64,000 nt of DNA from Nectonema munidae (GCA_030549495.1 JAUIRK010000014.1:310001-374000), one strand, 5' to 3'; positions 22,590-33,256 are shown, counted from the first letter of the stretch. A program made the numbers and translations. The notes: a model not told the origin generated them from the letters alone.

Positions 22590-22952
22590 TGCCTAAAAAA
22601 CTGCTGGCTAATTATGGATAACGCAAAGATCCACAAAACTCAAACTTTCGAAAACTTAATAACTTCAGATGGATAAATTTTAAAGTTTTTGTCACTTTAT
22701 AGTTAAATGCTAAATCCAATTGAGCTGGCATTCTCAAAAATTTTGCAAAACAGAAATTATGTAAGGTTTGCTTCAATATTTATAAAACATGTTTTAAAAA
22801 CTTTTATTTTAGACACAACACTTTCTTTCATGCTAGATGAAGTGATCAAAATAGCTGTTTCCTCAATAAACAACGAGGAATGCAGAAGCTATATTTCACA
22901 TGCACTACGTAACATACAAAAAGAGCAAATGGGAGTTTCTATTTCTTCATAA
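22590..22952 (+). pseudogene. Tc1/IS630-like transposase, C-terminal remnant (copy A)
   Basis: The block reads CWLIMDNAKIHKTQTFENL, a short break, then MLNPIELAFSKILQNRNY and, near the end, INNEECRSYISHALRNIQKE to a TAA. The MDNA-IH aspartate and the NPIE glutamate are the second and third catalytic residues of the IS630/Tc1/mariner DDE fold, and the spacing fits. The N-terminal half with the helix-turn-helix and first aspartate is missing. It is the same family as 35441-36362, with CRSYISHALRNIQKEQMG here against CKS-IEHVLRNVQKGQIG there. About 400 bp downstream lies a tandem array (23365-23575) matching the ends of the other copy. Confidence 0.7.
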
Positions 22953-23364
22953 AATGTGATATATTGTTTTTGCTTTAAATTACTTGAATGATAATAAAGA
23001 AGTTTTTCTGAACACTTTTTTTCATTAAATAATGGATATAAAAATTTATTTAAAACGTTTTTCGAAACTAAGTTTTAAAATTCACTTTTTTGCTTAGTTG
23101 AAACTTTCAATACAAAATAAAAAATTTTTTAATTCTATTTTACTTTAATATAAAAACAATTTATGCAGAAGGCAAAAATTGAAGAGTTAAAAACTTGCTT
23201 ATAAATGAACTGCTAGTTGCATCGAATTAAAAAAGACTTGAAATAGAGGCGGAGAATTAGAAAATTATCAGTGTATCTTTCAACACGTCTACAGAACCTG
23301 ACAATCGCACATAATAGTACGCGTATTTATTAAGAAACAAGACTTCAAAGCTTATTCAGAAAAG

Positions 23365-23575
23365 TAAAATCAAAAAAGACACTTTAGAATTTAAAAAAGA
23401 CACATTCGAATTTAAAAAAGACACTTTAGAATTTGAAAAAGACACTTTAGAATTAAAAAAGGCACTTTCGAATTTAAAAAAGACACTTTAGGATTTTAAA
23501 AAGACACCTTCGAATTTAAAAAGAGACTTTCAAATTTAAAAAAGACACTTTAGAATTTAAAAAAGACCGTTTACA
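23365..23575. repeat. Tandem ~20-bp array, subterminal repeat of Tc1-like copy A
   Basis: About ten units of the type AAAAAAGACACTTTAGAATT, varying at a few sites (TTCGAATTT, TTAGGATTT). After the last unit comes AACTAAAAATGGTATAT, which also follows the corresponding array near 35200 in inverted form (ACTAAAAATGGAATAT). The array therefore appears to be part of the element's terminal inverted repeat. Confidence 0.75.
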
Positions 23576-24089
23576 ACTAAAAATGGTATATATCATGAAA
23601 AAGAAATATTGAAAAACAGATTAATTTTTCCTTCTAAACAAATAAATAAAAATTGCCAAAAAAATCGTCATCATAATATTAGTATTCATATTATATAGTA
23701 CATAAACATTCCAACCAGTCTTATTGCTTTCATGAAATAAAATCGCAATTTTAAAGTTAAGTGGTTTGAACTTTTGGATATAATTTTTTAAATGGTGTGT
23801 TTAATATGTATGCATAATATTTTTTGAAAATTTTTATATTTAAATATATAATAAGTTCTGGAAAGTTTTCTCCCCGAAGGTCTATTCAGACCTCTGATAT
23901 TAGATAAAGCTTATTAGCAGTTATTGCAAATATAACAATTCCCAGTATTACAAGATCAATAATATTTCAACATGACTATTTTTATTTTAGATAGTAATTT
24001 TGCGCTCGAAATATTAAAATCCTCTCCTATCATATAAGAAAACTATTCTAGCACTTAGAAACTTTGTGAATAATTGCTTGTTTATATTT
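23576..24089. other. AT-rich spacer, nothing recognised
   Basis: No supported gene or repeat other than the possible outermost end of the Tc1-like element at its left edge. Confidence 0.45.
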
Positions 24090-25890
24090 TCAATTTTTAG
24101 ATCGGAAAACATGGAGTTTTAAAGGATGTGTACTTTCGTAATTGCTAAAGTTTTGAGAAAAAAATAAAAAAATTGAAAAAGAATATGGAACTTGTCCTGT
24201 AAAATATTTAAGTGTCAGTTTTATTACCTGAAGCTTAAATATATCATCGACATTTAAGCACTGTAATTCTCTAAACTTACAATTTGTGTGTGCGTTGCAA
24301 CCCAATCCAAAAATACAGCGAATGATATTTTTTATTATGATGATGTATTTAAGTTTGCCATCACCCCAATTAACTATTGAATATGTCATTATGCTTCAAC
24401 TGAGGATTTATACAGCATAAATTTTGCCTTAAATGGTAAAAATTTGTTCATTGAAAAAGTGAAAGCAAAGCATTCAATTTGATTGAAACATGATTTATGT
24501 GACTTACAATTAAGTTTATTGTCTATAACTATTCCAAGAAAATTGAATGAATTTTGAAACTTTATTTTGTTTTCATTGATTTTTATAGATATTTTTTCAT
24601 ACTTTTTAGATGAATTGAAAAATAACATTTCTTTGGTTTTCTCAAAGTTTATCATGAGATTGTGAGAACTTACTAAGAAGCTTGTTTAAGCATTCGTTTA
24701 TTTTCAGAAAGTCTAATTTATTTTCCTTTGAATAATAAGGTGTTATCATCCCCATATGCATAGCATGAAACTGTTTCACTTGTGACGTAATGTAAAACTT
24801 CATTCAAGTAAATAATAAACAAAAGTGGGCCAAGATCGGACCCTTGTGGTACACCTATATCCGATTCACGTTTAATATTTGAATTAAGATTACTAACATG
24901 AAAATATTATTTTCTGTTCGATAAAAATGAGTGTATCAATCTGACAGTTTTTATATTTAAACTAAATCGACAAAGTTTATCACATAACAAGTTAATTGAT
25001 AAAGAATCGAGAGCACTTTTTAAATAAAAGAATAGTGCTATACATGTTCGTTTTTGGACCAAGAAGTAATAATATCGTTAATAAAAACTGTGTGCAACTT
25101 TTTAATAGAGTGAAATGTGCAAAAATCAAATTAGAACAAAGAGAAGAATATGAGTATATTTTTTATAAATTATTTTTTCAAAAACTTTAGATATAATAGG
25201 AACTGTCCTGAAGTTACTAATATTTACTTTGCTACCCTAAAAATTGGAATAATTTTTGATATTTTAAGAATTCCAAGAAAAATACATTCATTGATACATT
25301 TGTTCAAAATGATTCTAAAGAGATTATATATAGTTGGTCCAATATATTTGATCAACTTCGTAGTATGGCCTAAATAATCAGGGATACTACCGTTTTTGAG
25401 AGAATTTATAGCGAGCAGCACAACATTATTTGAGATATAGCTTAAATCAAAATCATTTTATTGAAATTCATGATTGACTTCATACGTTTTTTGACAAAAT
25501 TTTAGGTATTCATGCTTTTTTCTAAAAAATTCGTCAAATGTAAAAGGTGATAATCTTTTCAACAAACTGGTTATACAGCATAAAATTTATTTGGATATCT
25601 TTCTTGTTATTTCTAAAATTATTTTTTCTTTCCATAAAACTTTATCATTTATATTTTTGTCAAAAAACTCTTTGTACAAATTTAGTTTGGCAAAGCAAAC
25701 AGATTTTTTAAACTTTTTATTTAAATTAATGAAGAAAGAGGGTTTGAACTATTTTAGAGATAAACTCTTTGACAAGCTGGAAATTCAACCTAGAACTTGG
25801 CTAACTTTAGATAATTTTTTATATATATTTAGTGGTGTAGTAGTTTTTAGGTATATTTTAGGTGAAAGTTTTTTTATCTTATAAATTTTA
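24090..25890 (-). pseudogene. Decayed non-LTR retrotransposon (LINE) reverse transcriptase
   Basis: Read on the minus strand, remnants occur in LINE order. A pre-RT linker (KNNFRNNKKD) lies at about 25620, then the RT core with NGSIPDYLGHTTKLIKYIGP (25380), GVPQGSDLGPLLFIIYLNEV (24840) and a YADD-like YAYGDDNTLL (24755). The thumb follows with FEKTKEMLFFNSSKK and FLGIVIDNKLNCKSH (24600), and the C-terminus with YSIVNWG and HTNCKFRELQCLNV. The pattern fits the CR1/Jockey group. Many frameshifts and stops are present. No endonuclease or tail was identified, so the copy is 5'-truncated and old. Confidence 0.7.
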
Positions 25891-26272
25891 TACTACAATA
25901 TTTAAAATTTTTATTTTTGAAATATTTCGTCGAATAAAATTCATTTTTCAATGAAGTTATTTAAGCGGTGTGTTAATTTAACTATACGCTTTGTAATAAA
26001 TCTTAGTGACTTCTCATAAGAAACATTTCATCTTAATCAAAAATACTAACTATTACTACACCTTGTTTTGATTTCAACAAGTGATAGAGCGACACAACCA
26101 GCGGCTTTCATTAGCCTTCTGTGTGCTCTTGGAATTGTGTGAATTAGGAAACGTTTCTTTTAAATGTTTATTATCGTTCAATAAATTTATTTCTTTCTTT
26201 AAAAAAAATAAAATTAATAAATATAATATGAAAGATATTTAATCAATTTGCAAATTTTTCAAAAAAAATTTT
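25891..26272. other. AT-rich spacer with a possible small retroelement tail
   Basis: No gene. A GC-richer patch at 26080-26145 followed by TTATTATCGTTCAATAAATT and A-rich sequence (26170-26220) could be the 3' end of an unrelated retroelement. Confidence 0.35.
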
Positions 26273-26300
26273 ATAGGTAGGTAGGTAGGTAGGTAGGTGG
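26273..26300. repeat. (TAGG)n tail of the LINE
   Basis: About six tandem TAGG units (CCTA on the element's strand) at the 3' terminus of the LINE. The unit is four bases, so it is not the arthropod telomeric TTAGG repeat. Confidence 0.85.
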
Positions 26301-26416
26301 ATTTCAAAGCACTTTCCAGCGTGAGCTGATATGCTCGCGTAAGCTTGAGAGTTGGTTAAAGAAGATGCAGATGTTGGTAGAGATAGGTTGTCCTAAAAGT
26401 AGAAGAGAAAAGCAGA

Positions 26417-29400
26417 TTAGTTTGTTATAGGGTTATCGACGGTGGTGAGAGTTGTTTCAATGGTGTCAATGAGGGTTGCTAGGGATTTTAGTAGTGTTGG
26501 GTGTAACAGAAGATCTGAGAGTGTTGTTGGAGATCTGTTAAGTAAAGAAAGGCAGCGAAATAGAAGATCTTGGCGATGATAAGAGAAGATTTGACATGTG
26601 AATATGAGGTGGTATGGCGTTTCTATTGTGTCGCATCCGAAACGACAGTATGGATTTTCGCTTACTTTAATTCGGAAAAGATATGCTTTGCATGGGCAAT
26701 GGCCTGATAGCCAACGAATGGTTGAACGAGGTGGTGTAAATTTTTTGTTTTTGAAAGTTGTGTGAATTGTGCTGATGTGTGGTAAAGAGGAGATTAGTGC
26801 ATTTTGAGATGAAGATATGGACATCTGCCATTCTTCTAGAGTGGATAAGTGAATGTGTGTTAGAAAGGTTTTGAGCGGTAGGGAGTTGAGAGGAATGTGG
26901 GAGGTTAGGTGTAAGTTTGAGGCTAAGTAGTCTACGAGGGAGTTTCCTGGTATGTTTTGATGAGCAGGGCACCAACATAGGTGTGTGTGGAAATGTTTTG
27001 TAAGATTGATTAGGGAGGAGGCGAGTTGAAAGGAGGGAAATGGGATGTTGTGTGATAGAGAGAGATCGTGGATTATGTTTTGTGCATCGGTATAGAAATG
27101 GATGGTAGTAAAGTGGGGAAGAAAGTGGTTAATGTTGTTAGTGATCATAGTGCAGGCGTGTAAAAGGCTAAAGATTTCGCATTCGAGGATTGAGAGTAGA
27201 GGATTTAATTGGGATCGATGGGTGTAAAAGGGGCTAGTGGAAGAGCCTTTGAAGAAGGCGTAAGCAAAGGAGGTACTTAGGGACTTCTTTGAGGCGTCTG
27301 TAAAGATGCGTAGGGAGGTTGGTGAAGAAGTAGAGCGAAGGTATGAAATTGATTGTTTTGCAAAAAATTTGTTTTTGCATATGGATGTTTTGAGAGGGTT
27401 TTGTGCAGATGGGTGAGTTAAAAGAGATGGGTGTATCGAGGGATGAACTAGGTAGTTAGCAATATTTGGAGCGTATTTTGCTAATAGATGTGAGTAGAAA
27501 GAATAGGATGGAGTATTGTGGTGGGGTGTGATCGGATGAAATGGGGGAATTAAGTTGTTGTATGTCAAGATGAAGCGCTTAATAATAGTTTTTTTAAGTT
27601 GGAGTTGTAATGGTAGGGTGTTAGTTAGAATTTCTAGGCATTGTGTGGAAGTAGTACGATATGCGTTGGTGATGCAAAGTAGACAGAGACGGTGTATCTT
27701 GTTAAGAAAATGTATGGTTGTGGGGTGTTTTAAGGAGATGCCCCAGGAAAGAATTCCGTATTGAATTACTGGTAGGATTAAGGATATGTATATGTATTTG
27801 GTGTGTTTGGGACGGAGGCCCCATTTATAAGAGATAGCGCTTTTAAGTGAAAAAAGTGTGACTGAGAGTTTTTGGTATATTTTTTTAAAGTGTATTCAAA
27901 ATTTTAGGTTGGACTGAAGGTTTAGTCCTAGATATTTGATAGTCTTTGATGCAGTTATAGAAGTAGAGGTATTTAAATGAAGGGGTAAATGTTCTATGCG
28001 TCTGCGTGTAAAGTGAATGAGGTTTGTTTTGCTGGAGTTAAAGAATATCTTATGTGTGTTTGCTCTTTCTTGTAGCCTTAGTAGAAATGAAGAGGATTTG
28101 CTGAGGTTTTCTTGTTGAGAGTTACTGGTGAAGGTGAATAATATGTCGTCTGAAAAACATTGGGAGAAATCAGTGTTGGTGTGGATTAGATCGAGAAGCG
28201 GGTCTATGAGAACTAGCCAGAGGATATCAGAAAGACATCCTCCTTGGGGAGTCGAGAGGGTTAGCTTATGGATGCAAAGGGAAGCGCGATGTCGGAAAAT
28301 GAGACAGCGGTTTGAAAGGTATGAGCTTATAAATTTGATGATGTAAGGAGGAAATGATTTGTGTGCAAGGTTAGTGATGATGGCAGGATGCCAGGCTGAG
28401 TTGAAAGCGTTGTTTATGTCTAAGAAGATTGTAGAAGAAATTTTCTGAGTAGAAAGAGAAGAGTCAAGGTAGGTGGTTAGACGCGATAGTGCTGTTTCCG
28501 TATTTTTGTTGAGAAGGTATGCAAATTGCGTGTGATGAATGAGGTTACGGGATAGGATGTAGTGGACTAGACGTTTGCGAATGATTTTTTCGAAAAGTTT
28601 GCCTAGTATGGGTAGTAGAGTGATTGGTCTCCAATTTTGAATGAGGCTTGAATCTTTATTGGGTTTAGGAATGAGTATGAGTTTGCCGATTTTCCAAACG
28701 TTGGAGAAATGTGAATGAGTAAGGCATGCATTGAAAATAAGGAGTAAATGTTTGTTTAGAATGTGTATTGATTTTTTAATATGTTTGGGTGAGATATGGT
28801 CGTAGCTAGATGAGGCATTTGTTTTATAAGCGTTTACTGCTATGTTTAATTCATTTAGTGTGATTGGAGGAAAAATAGGGTTTTGGATGGAGTGAATGAT
28901 GTTTTTAGAGTGTTCTCGAATTGTGTGGTGAAAGGGGAGATCAGAAGAGCGAGAGTCGGGGGGAAAGATTGTCGATAGAAATGGAGGGTTGTAGTGTGTT
29001 GTATGATCGGATGAGCAGGGCAGTATTGTTTCGGGGAGAATAGAAGGTTTTTTCTTTTTAGTTAGCCTATTAATGATGTTCCATGGGTTGTTTGAGTGTT
29101 GGCTGGTGAATTTTACCCATGAGTTCTTTTTAGCTTGAAGTATTGCCTGTTTGTATTCTTTTTTAACAGTAGAATGGATTGAGATGATTAAGGGAGTAGG
29201 AGATTTTCGTAGGGTTTTGATAATTCGTTTTAGATTGTTTTTTATTGCATTCAACTCGGGTGTCCAGAAATAGGCATGTTTTCTTTTAGGAAATGGGTTG
29301 ATAGGAGTGGAGGATAAGATGGAATGTGAGACATGATCATTGAGAGATAATGCTGCTTTATCGATGTAAGTGGGAGAGGAGAGGGATGTTAATGTAGGGA

Positions 29401-30154
29401 GTGAGTTGTTGAGAATGTTGAGATATGTAAGCCAGTGAGTGGTGTTCTTTTTTATAATGTTGTTAAAGTTTTTGATGGTTGTAGTGTTTATGTGAAGTTG
29501 AAATGTTATGAAGGCGTGATCTGAAGCTGATGGGATGTCTGAGATTGACCAATTGGATATTAGATTGAGAGTATTTGAAGTGGTTATTGTGAGGTCAATG
29601 TGACAAGTGTATTGTTCGTTGTTACAAGAGCGTTGGTATGTAGGGTTTTTAGATTTGTCAGCGAGATATAGGTTGTTCGAACATAAGAAATTGATGACTT
29701 GTTGTCCTCGTGGGTTTTCTTTGTGGTCCCAGATGTGTGATCGAGCGTTGCAATCAGTTGAGATAATTAAATGATATGTAGACGGGAGTGTGGATGTTGC
29801 AAGTGTTAGTGATTGGGAGAAATCAGAGGGGATGGCTATTGGGTGTGAGGGAGGAGAGTAAAGAGTTGCGAAAAGAAGAGGGTGAGGTTTGGTATGAACA
29901 AGAACAAAGTAAAAATTGTTGGAAGAGAATCGTGGTAATGGTGTGTGGTGAACGGTTGATTTTATGTAGATGCATGCTGAATAACAGGATAAAGGTGACG
30001 TGTGATATAGTAAATAATTTGGTATAATAGAAGAGAGGTTTGGATATGGTTCGTTAATAGATATTACATCAAAAAAGTTTGAAATTAGAATGTTATATAG
30101 GTTTGTCCAAGCGGCATTAGAGTGGGTGAGGTTAATGTGGAGAAAATTTAGCAT
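26417..30154 (-). pseudogene. LINE ORF2: endonuclease, reverse transcriptase, RNase H
   Basis: One frame of about 1,245 codons, interrupted by a single in-frame TGA at 27896-27898 (codon 753, context NLKF-stop-IHFKK; TGG is a likely ancestor). The N-terminus is an AP-type endonuclease (SINEPYP, DCNARSHIWDHKENPRGQQV, HIDLTI, SDHAFITF). The RT follows with WRPITLLPILGKLFEKII, FLDINNAFNSAWH, TPQGGCLSDILW and FSDD in place of the usual YADD or FADD. After the stop come the RNase H motifs FTDASKKS, LECEIFSLL, YTDAQNI and WCPAHQNIPGNSLVDYLA, then a CX3CX7HX4C finger (CRFGCDTIETPYHLIFTC). It starts at the ATG overlapping the ORF1 stop (ATGCTAA). The encoded enzyme would nick target DNA and copy its own RNA there. 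Confidence 0.85.
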
Positions 30155-31224
30155 AGGAATTTGCTTATTAGAAGGTTATGTTGATTTTGGATGTGTTGTG
30201 TGTGTTTAATTTGGAATTCGCAATGTTTGGATGTAGCGTTGTGGTGATTGTGACAATTAAAGCATGAGAGTTTTGTGGAATCATTTTTGAAGATGCATTC
30301 CGATATAGAGTGGCCTCGATTTCCGCAGTGATCGCAATTTGGTGATGCAGCTTTGCATTTGTTCGTTGAGTGATTGTGTTTTAGACAATTCTGGCATTGG
30401 CGATGTAATGATTTTGCTAAGGTTAGAGTGAGAATGTGATGGTCAACAAAGAGTATAGGAGATTTAAGTAGATGTTTAAAAATGTTAGGGTTGCTAGGTT
30501 CTAATATAGCACTATAAGAGAAGGTTCCTGTGTTACCGGCTTGGCGTACTGTATTAAGGGTGCCAATATTTTTTAGGTTTAAGTTTTCGTTAGCAATGGT
30601 TTCGGAGAGAGAAGAAAGTGGTGTGGTTATAGGTATGCTTCTAAGTAGGAAGCGGGGTTTGAGGATAGGTAAATCTTCGGATTTAATGCCGTTATTGTGG
30701 AGAGTTTGATGTGCTAGTGCTTTTTCTTCAGGTTTAGAGAATTGGAAATAAATAGTGCCACTATTTGAAGACCGTGTATTAGAGATGGTAAGTTTGTTTT
30801 TATTGGTTTCTAAGTTTTTGACTATTTTTTGTCGAAAGGCAGCTTTCTCGGCTTTAGAGTCAGAAGGAGTAAGGGGGGCTATTTTTAGAGTAAGCTCACT
30901 ATTTAGAGATGACTTAGACTTAGGTGGAGAGGGTTTTTGTCTATCCTGAATGTTGTTGGATAAGCTAGGTGTGGTTATGGATGAGACTTGTGCGTATGTA
31001 GATAATGAGGGGCAAGGTGGAGTATGTGGGTGGTGAGTATGAGAGAGTTGTTCAATTTTGTTGGAGTGAGCAAGAGTTACTTCATATTTTAGATTATTAA
31101 GGAGGGTAAGGTCTTCTGCATTTAGAGAGGAATTTGCTATGAATTCATTAAAGAGATTTGCTATTAATTGGGTAGAGGTAAGGTTAGGGGTATCATCGTG
31201 ACGTGCACGTTTTGGGTTAGACAT
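30148..31224 (-). CDS. LINE ORF1: Gag-like nucleic-acid-binding protein
   Basis: An intact 358-codon frame. The C-terminal third has three zinc knuckles: CQNCLKHNHSTNKC and CDHCGNRGHSISEC (both CX2CX4HX4C), and a looser CFNCHNHHNATSKHC. The middle (residues about 110-230) contains an RRM-like segment before the knuckles, as in Jockey/R1/I ORF1 proteins (ARQAGNTGTFSYSAILEPSN-like region). The N-terminus is polar and low-complexity. ORF1 proteins of this type bind the element's RNA to form the ribonucleoprotein. Its TAA overlaps the ORF2 ATG by sharing ATGCTAA, which fits translation of ORF2 by termination-reinitiation. The frame is unbroken, which suggests a young copy. Confidence 0.85.
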   Translation of the reverse strand: MSNPKRARHDDTPNLTSTQLIANLFNEFIANSSLNAEDLTLLNNLKYEVTLAHSNKIEQLSHTHHPHTPPCPSLSTYAQVSSITTPSLSNNIQDRQKPSPPKSKSSLNSELTLKIAPLTPSDSKAEKAAFRQKIVKNLETNKNKLTISNTRSSNSGTIYFQFSKPEEKALAHQTLHNNGIKSEDLPILKPRFLLRSIPITTPLSSLSETIANENLNLKNIGTLNTVRQAGNTGTFSYSAILEPSNPNIFKHLLKSPILFVDHHILTLTLAKSLHRQCQNCLKHNHSTNKCKAASPNCDHCGNRGHSISECIFKNDSTKLSCFNCHNHHNATSKHCEFQIKHTQHIQNQHNLLISKFLC

Positions 31225-31373
31225 GTGAAATGAGTGTGAGAGAGTGATATGGTATAAAGATAAAAATTTTAACTCTAATTAGTAAAGGTATAATTAATAA
31301 GAGGTCCTGTTTGTAGATATTTCTCTAGGAGTAAATAATATTCGCCATTTTTAAAGATTGAGGGTGTTGTTGA

Positions 31374-31565
31374 TTGGTTGGTTGGTTGGTTGGTTTGAGA
31401 TATCAAAGCACTTTCAGCAGTTAAGCTATATGCTCGCATTATGCTTAAGATGGTTAATCACAGTTTTTGTGAATTTGTTTTTAGAGTTGGGAGCCTTGGG
31501 GATCGAACCCCTGACCTTCAACTGTTAAGCTGAGAGGTACACCCTAACAACCATGAGGCTTTAAA
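31374..31565 (-). mobile_element. tRNA-derived SINE sharing the LINE 3' end
   Basis: Read on the minus strand, a tRNA-like head (31562-31487) has an A-box-like TGGTTGTTAGGGTG and a B box GGTTCGATCCC. A short body follows, then a tail with GCGAGCATATAGC and GAAAGTGCTTTGATATC ending in (AACC)n. The tail matches the last ~60 bases of the neighbouring LINE (GCGAGCATATCAGC and GAAAGTGCTTTGAAATC followed by a tetranucleotide repeat). The length is about 190 bp. Transcription would be by RNA polymerase III from the head. The tail match implies it is moved by that LINE's enzyme. Confidence 0.85.
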
Positions 31566-31842
31566 TTGTTGGTGGTAATGTGTTGATTGGTATTAAAGAA
31601 AATTTTTATATAGAAAATGAAACAAAAAAAGCTTATACAATAAACTTTTAAAATTAAGAGTTTAGCTCAGATTTAATGTTGAAAAAAATTTTTTATTAAA
31701 ATATTTTTGTTTTGAAGTTATTCTACGTTTTAGCGTTTTCCTAGACGTCTCAGCGCCTCTAGGTGTACTTGTTAGTTATAATGCGCACATAAGATGTTTA
31801 ATAATATATCTTAATAGGGCCATAAATTTTACAAAGGAAAAC

Positions 31843-31935
31843 AGTTGAAGGTCAGTAGTTCGACCTTCAAGGCTTTCAACTCTTAAAAATAAAACCAGAA
31901 AAACTATGATTAACAATCTCAATCATAATACATAG
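31843..31935 (+). mobile_element. Partial second copy of the same SINE
   Basis: ACAGTTGAAGGTCAGTAGTT (about 31841) through GGCTTTCAACTCTTAAAAAT and CTATGATTAACAATCTCAA matches the complement of 31450-31531. It contains the B-box half of the head and the body but loses similarity before the LINE-like tail. It is in the opposite orientation to the first copy and is more decayed. Confidence 0.75.
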
Positions 31936-32588
31936 ATTTATTAATCTGAGTACACCAGTTAGCAATTTTTTGGTAATTTATGCATTCTAAATTCTATTGC
32001 ACTTATGGATGGATAAAATTTTTCTACTCAAAAGATATGTACTTTATATAATAATTGAATATTAAAATTTTATACTAGCCTTTTTCTTGTTGAAGTATAC
32101 AACCTGTTTGGAAACTTTTTATATACCATAAATGCCTTTGATATTCTAACTACATAATAGCAATGCTAATATATTTATTTTAAAGAAACTTTTGCTTATG
32201 GTAGCATATCGTAACATAACATGTTTAAGCACAAAACTGTATTACTTTGTGCAAAAAAATGAAAATATGGATCATTCAAGAGCAACTAATTCTTTAAATG
32301 TCAAACTCCTAATTTCAATTTAATTTCGCATTTTTCGAAATAATTTTAGGATAATTATTTGTAAAGTTTAGTTTTTTATTTCACTTTGAAAGCTTAGAAA
32401 TCATAAAAAGTTGTTTATCAAGCTATAAATAATAGTTAAACAATTTAATCCTAAGATGCTCTAGTTAAGAAGAAGAAGAAGAAATTTTATTCAAATAAAC
32501 ACTATATGTCTTATATTATATAAGAAAATTTAAGATAAATGAATGAGAAAATAAAATTAGCAATTACAATAACTTGAAATTTCACTTA
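31936..32588. other. AT-rich spacer with an (AAG)n run
   Basis: No gene. AAGAAGAAGAAGAAATTTTA at 32467-32486 may be the tail of a decayed minus-strand retroelement. Confidence 0.4.
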
Positions 32589-32589
32589 G

Positions 32590-32930
32590 GATGTAGAAGA
32601 TATGAATGTTGATTGCAGCTGTGTCACTTCGGGTTATCAAAAGACTAGAAATGGGGAAGTGTAGCGTCTTCTTGTTCTGATTTTGATTCCCCATTGTAAT
32701 GCTAGTTGTCATCTTTCTAGTAATGGAAGAATATTTTTCCTTAAGTAAAAATATAATTTGTCAGCAGATGGTCTAGCTTGGGGTATCTGATTCTGATGGT
32801 CTAGCTTGGGGTATCTGATTCTGATGATCTGGGTTCGATTATTGATCGTGATTATCCTTATCATCTCTCCAGCTATGGAAGATTTATTTTCTCTTGGTTT
32901 CGATATCGATAAATAAAAAAATTAAAAGTT
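32590..32930 (+). mobile_element. Two adjacent copies of another SINE-like repeat, one with an internal duplication
   Basis: Both copies end with a CATCTnTCnAGnnATGGAAG segment followed by ATTT and T-rich/A-rich sequence (32711-32750 and 32872-32910). The second has a B-box-like GGGTTCGATTATT (32831). Its front end contains an exact tandem duplication of about 28 bp (GATGGTCTAGCTTGGGGTAT plus CTGATTCT, starting near 32769 and 32797). The first copy is more diverged (TTTTGATTCCCCATTG). They are probably tRNA-related but weakly preserved. Confidence 0.55.
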
Positions 32931-33256
32931 TGAAAAAAGAAAATTCTACTTTTAATAATTTTTTTAGTCTAGTTTTTATTTTATTCATGGCTGTGTAGTC
33001 CTTTTTTTTTTTTTTATCAATTTATATTATTTTATTGAATAACAAAATAGTTCACCCAGATTTAATTTTTTTTACATTTGTGTTTAAACCTTTTTACTTT
33101 GACGGATTTTACCCAGGTGTCTAGGAAATTTTTCCTATCATTGCACTACTCTTTTGTGCACACAATTTAAAATAAACAATAGTTACCCATTTATCAGATT
33201 CTTTCTTTAATTTTAAGAAAACCATATTAAGCCTATATGCGAACATTTAAAGACAA
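32931..33256. other. AT-rich spacer, nothing recognised
   Basis: Contains a T-run near 33003-33016. No gene was seen. Confidence 0.45.

Larger units (their letters stand above)
26273..31373 (-). mobile_element. Nearly intact two-ORF LINE of the I/R1 type
   Basis: A minus-strand element of about 5.1 kb. After a ~150-bp 5' region come ORF1 (31224-30148), ORF2 (30154-26417), a short 3' region and a tetranucleotide tail (CCTA on the element's strand, 26273-26300) instead of poly(A). ORF2 carries an apurinic-type endonuclease, reverse transcriptase, RNase H and a terminal CCHC finger, the architecture of the I/R1/LOA groups. Only one in-frame stop was found. The element is followed on its 5' side by the (AACC)n tail of a SINE that shares its 3'-end sequence. 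No target duplication was identified. Confidence 0.85.

Noticed and set aside
23365-23575. Regularly spaced short repeats resembling a CRISPR array
   Set aside because: The units are contiguous with no unique spacers, the surroundings are eukaryotic transposon DNA, and the same array occurs inverted at another copy of the element.
26273-26300. (TAGG)n as a telomeric repeat
   Set aside because: The unit is four bases, whereas the arthropod telomere repeat is TTAGG, and the array lies exactly at a LINE 3' end.
29788-30027. Plus-strand frames within the LINE (for example 27555-27764, 28128-28346, 29788-30027, 30755-30949)
   Set aside because: They are antisense shadows of LINE ORF1 and ORF2, whose minus-strand frames carry recognisable domains.
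31487-31562. A functional tRNA gene
   Set aside because: The A and B boxes are present, but the sequence is the head of a SINE with a LINE-like tail, and a second degraded copy lies nearby.
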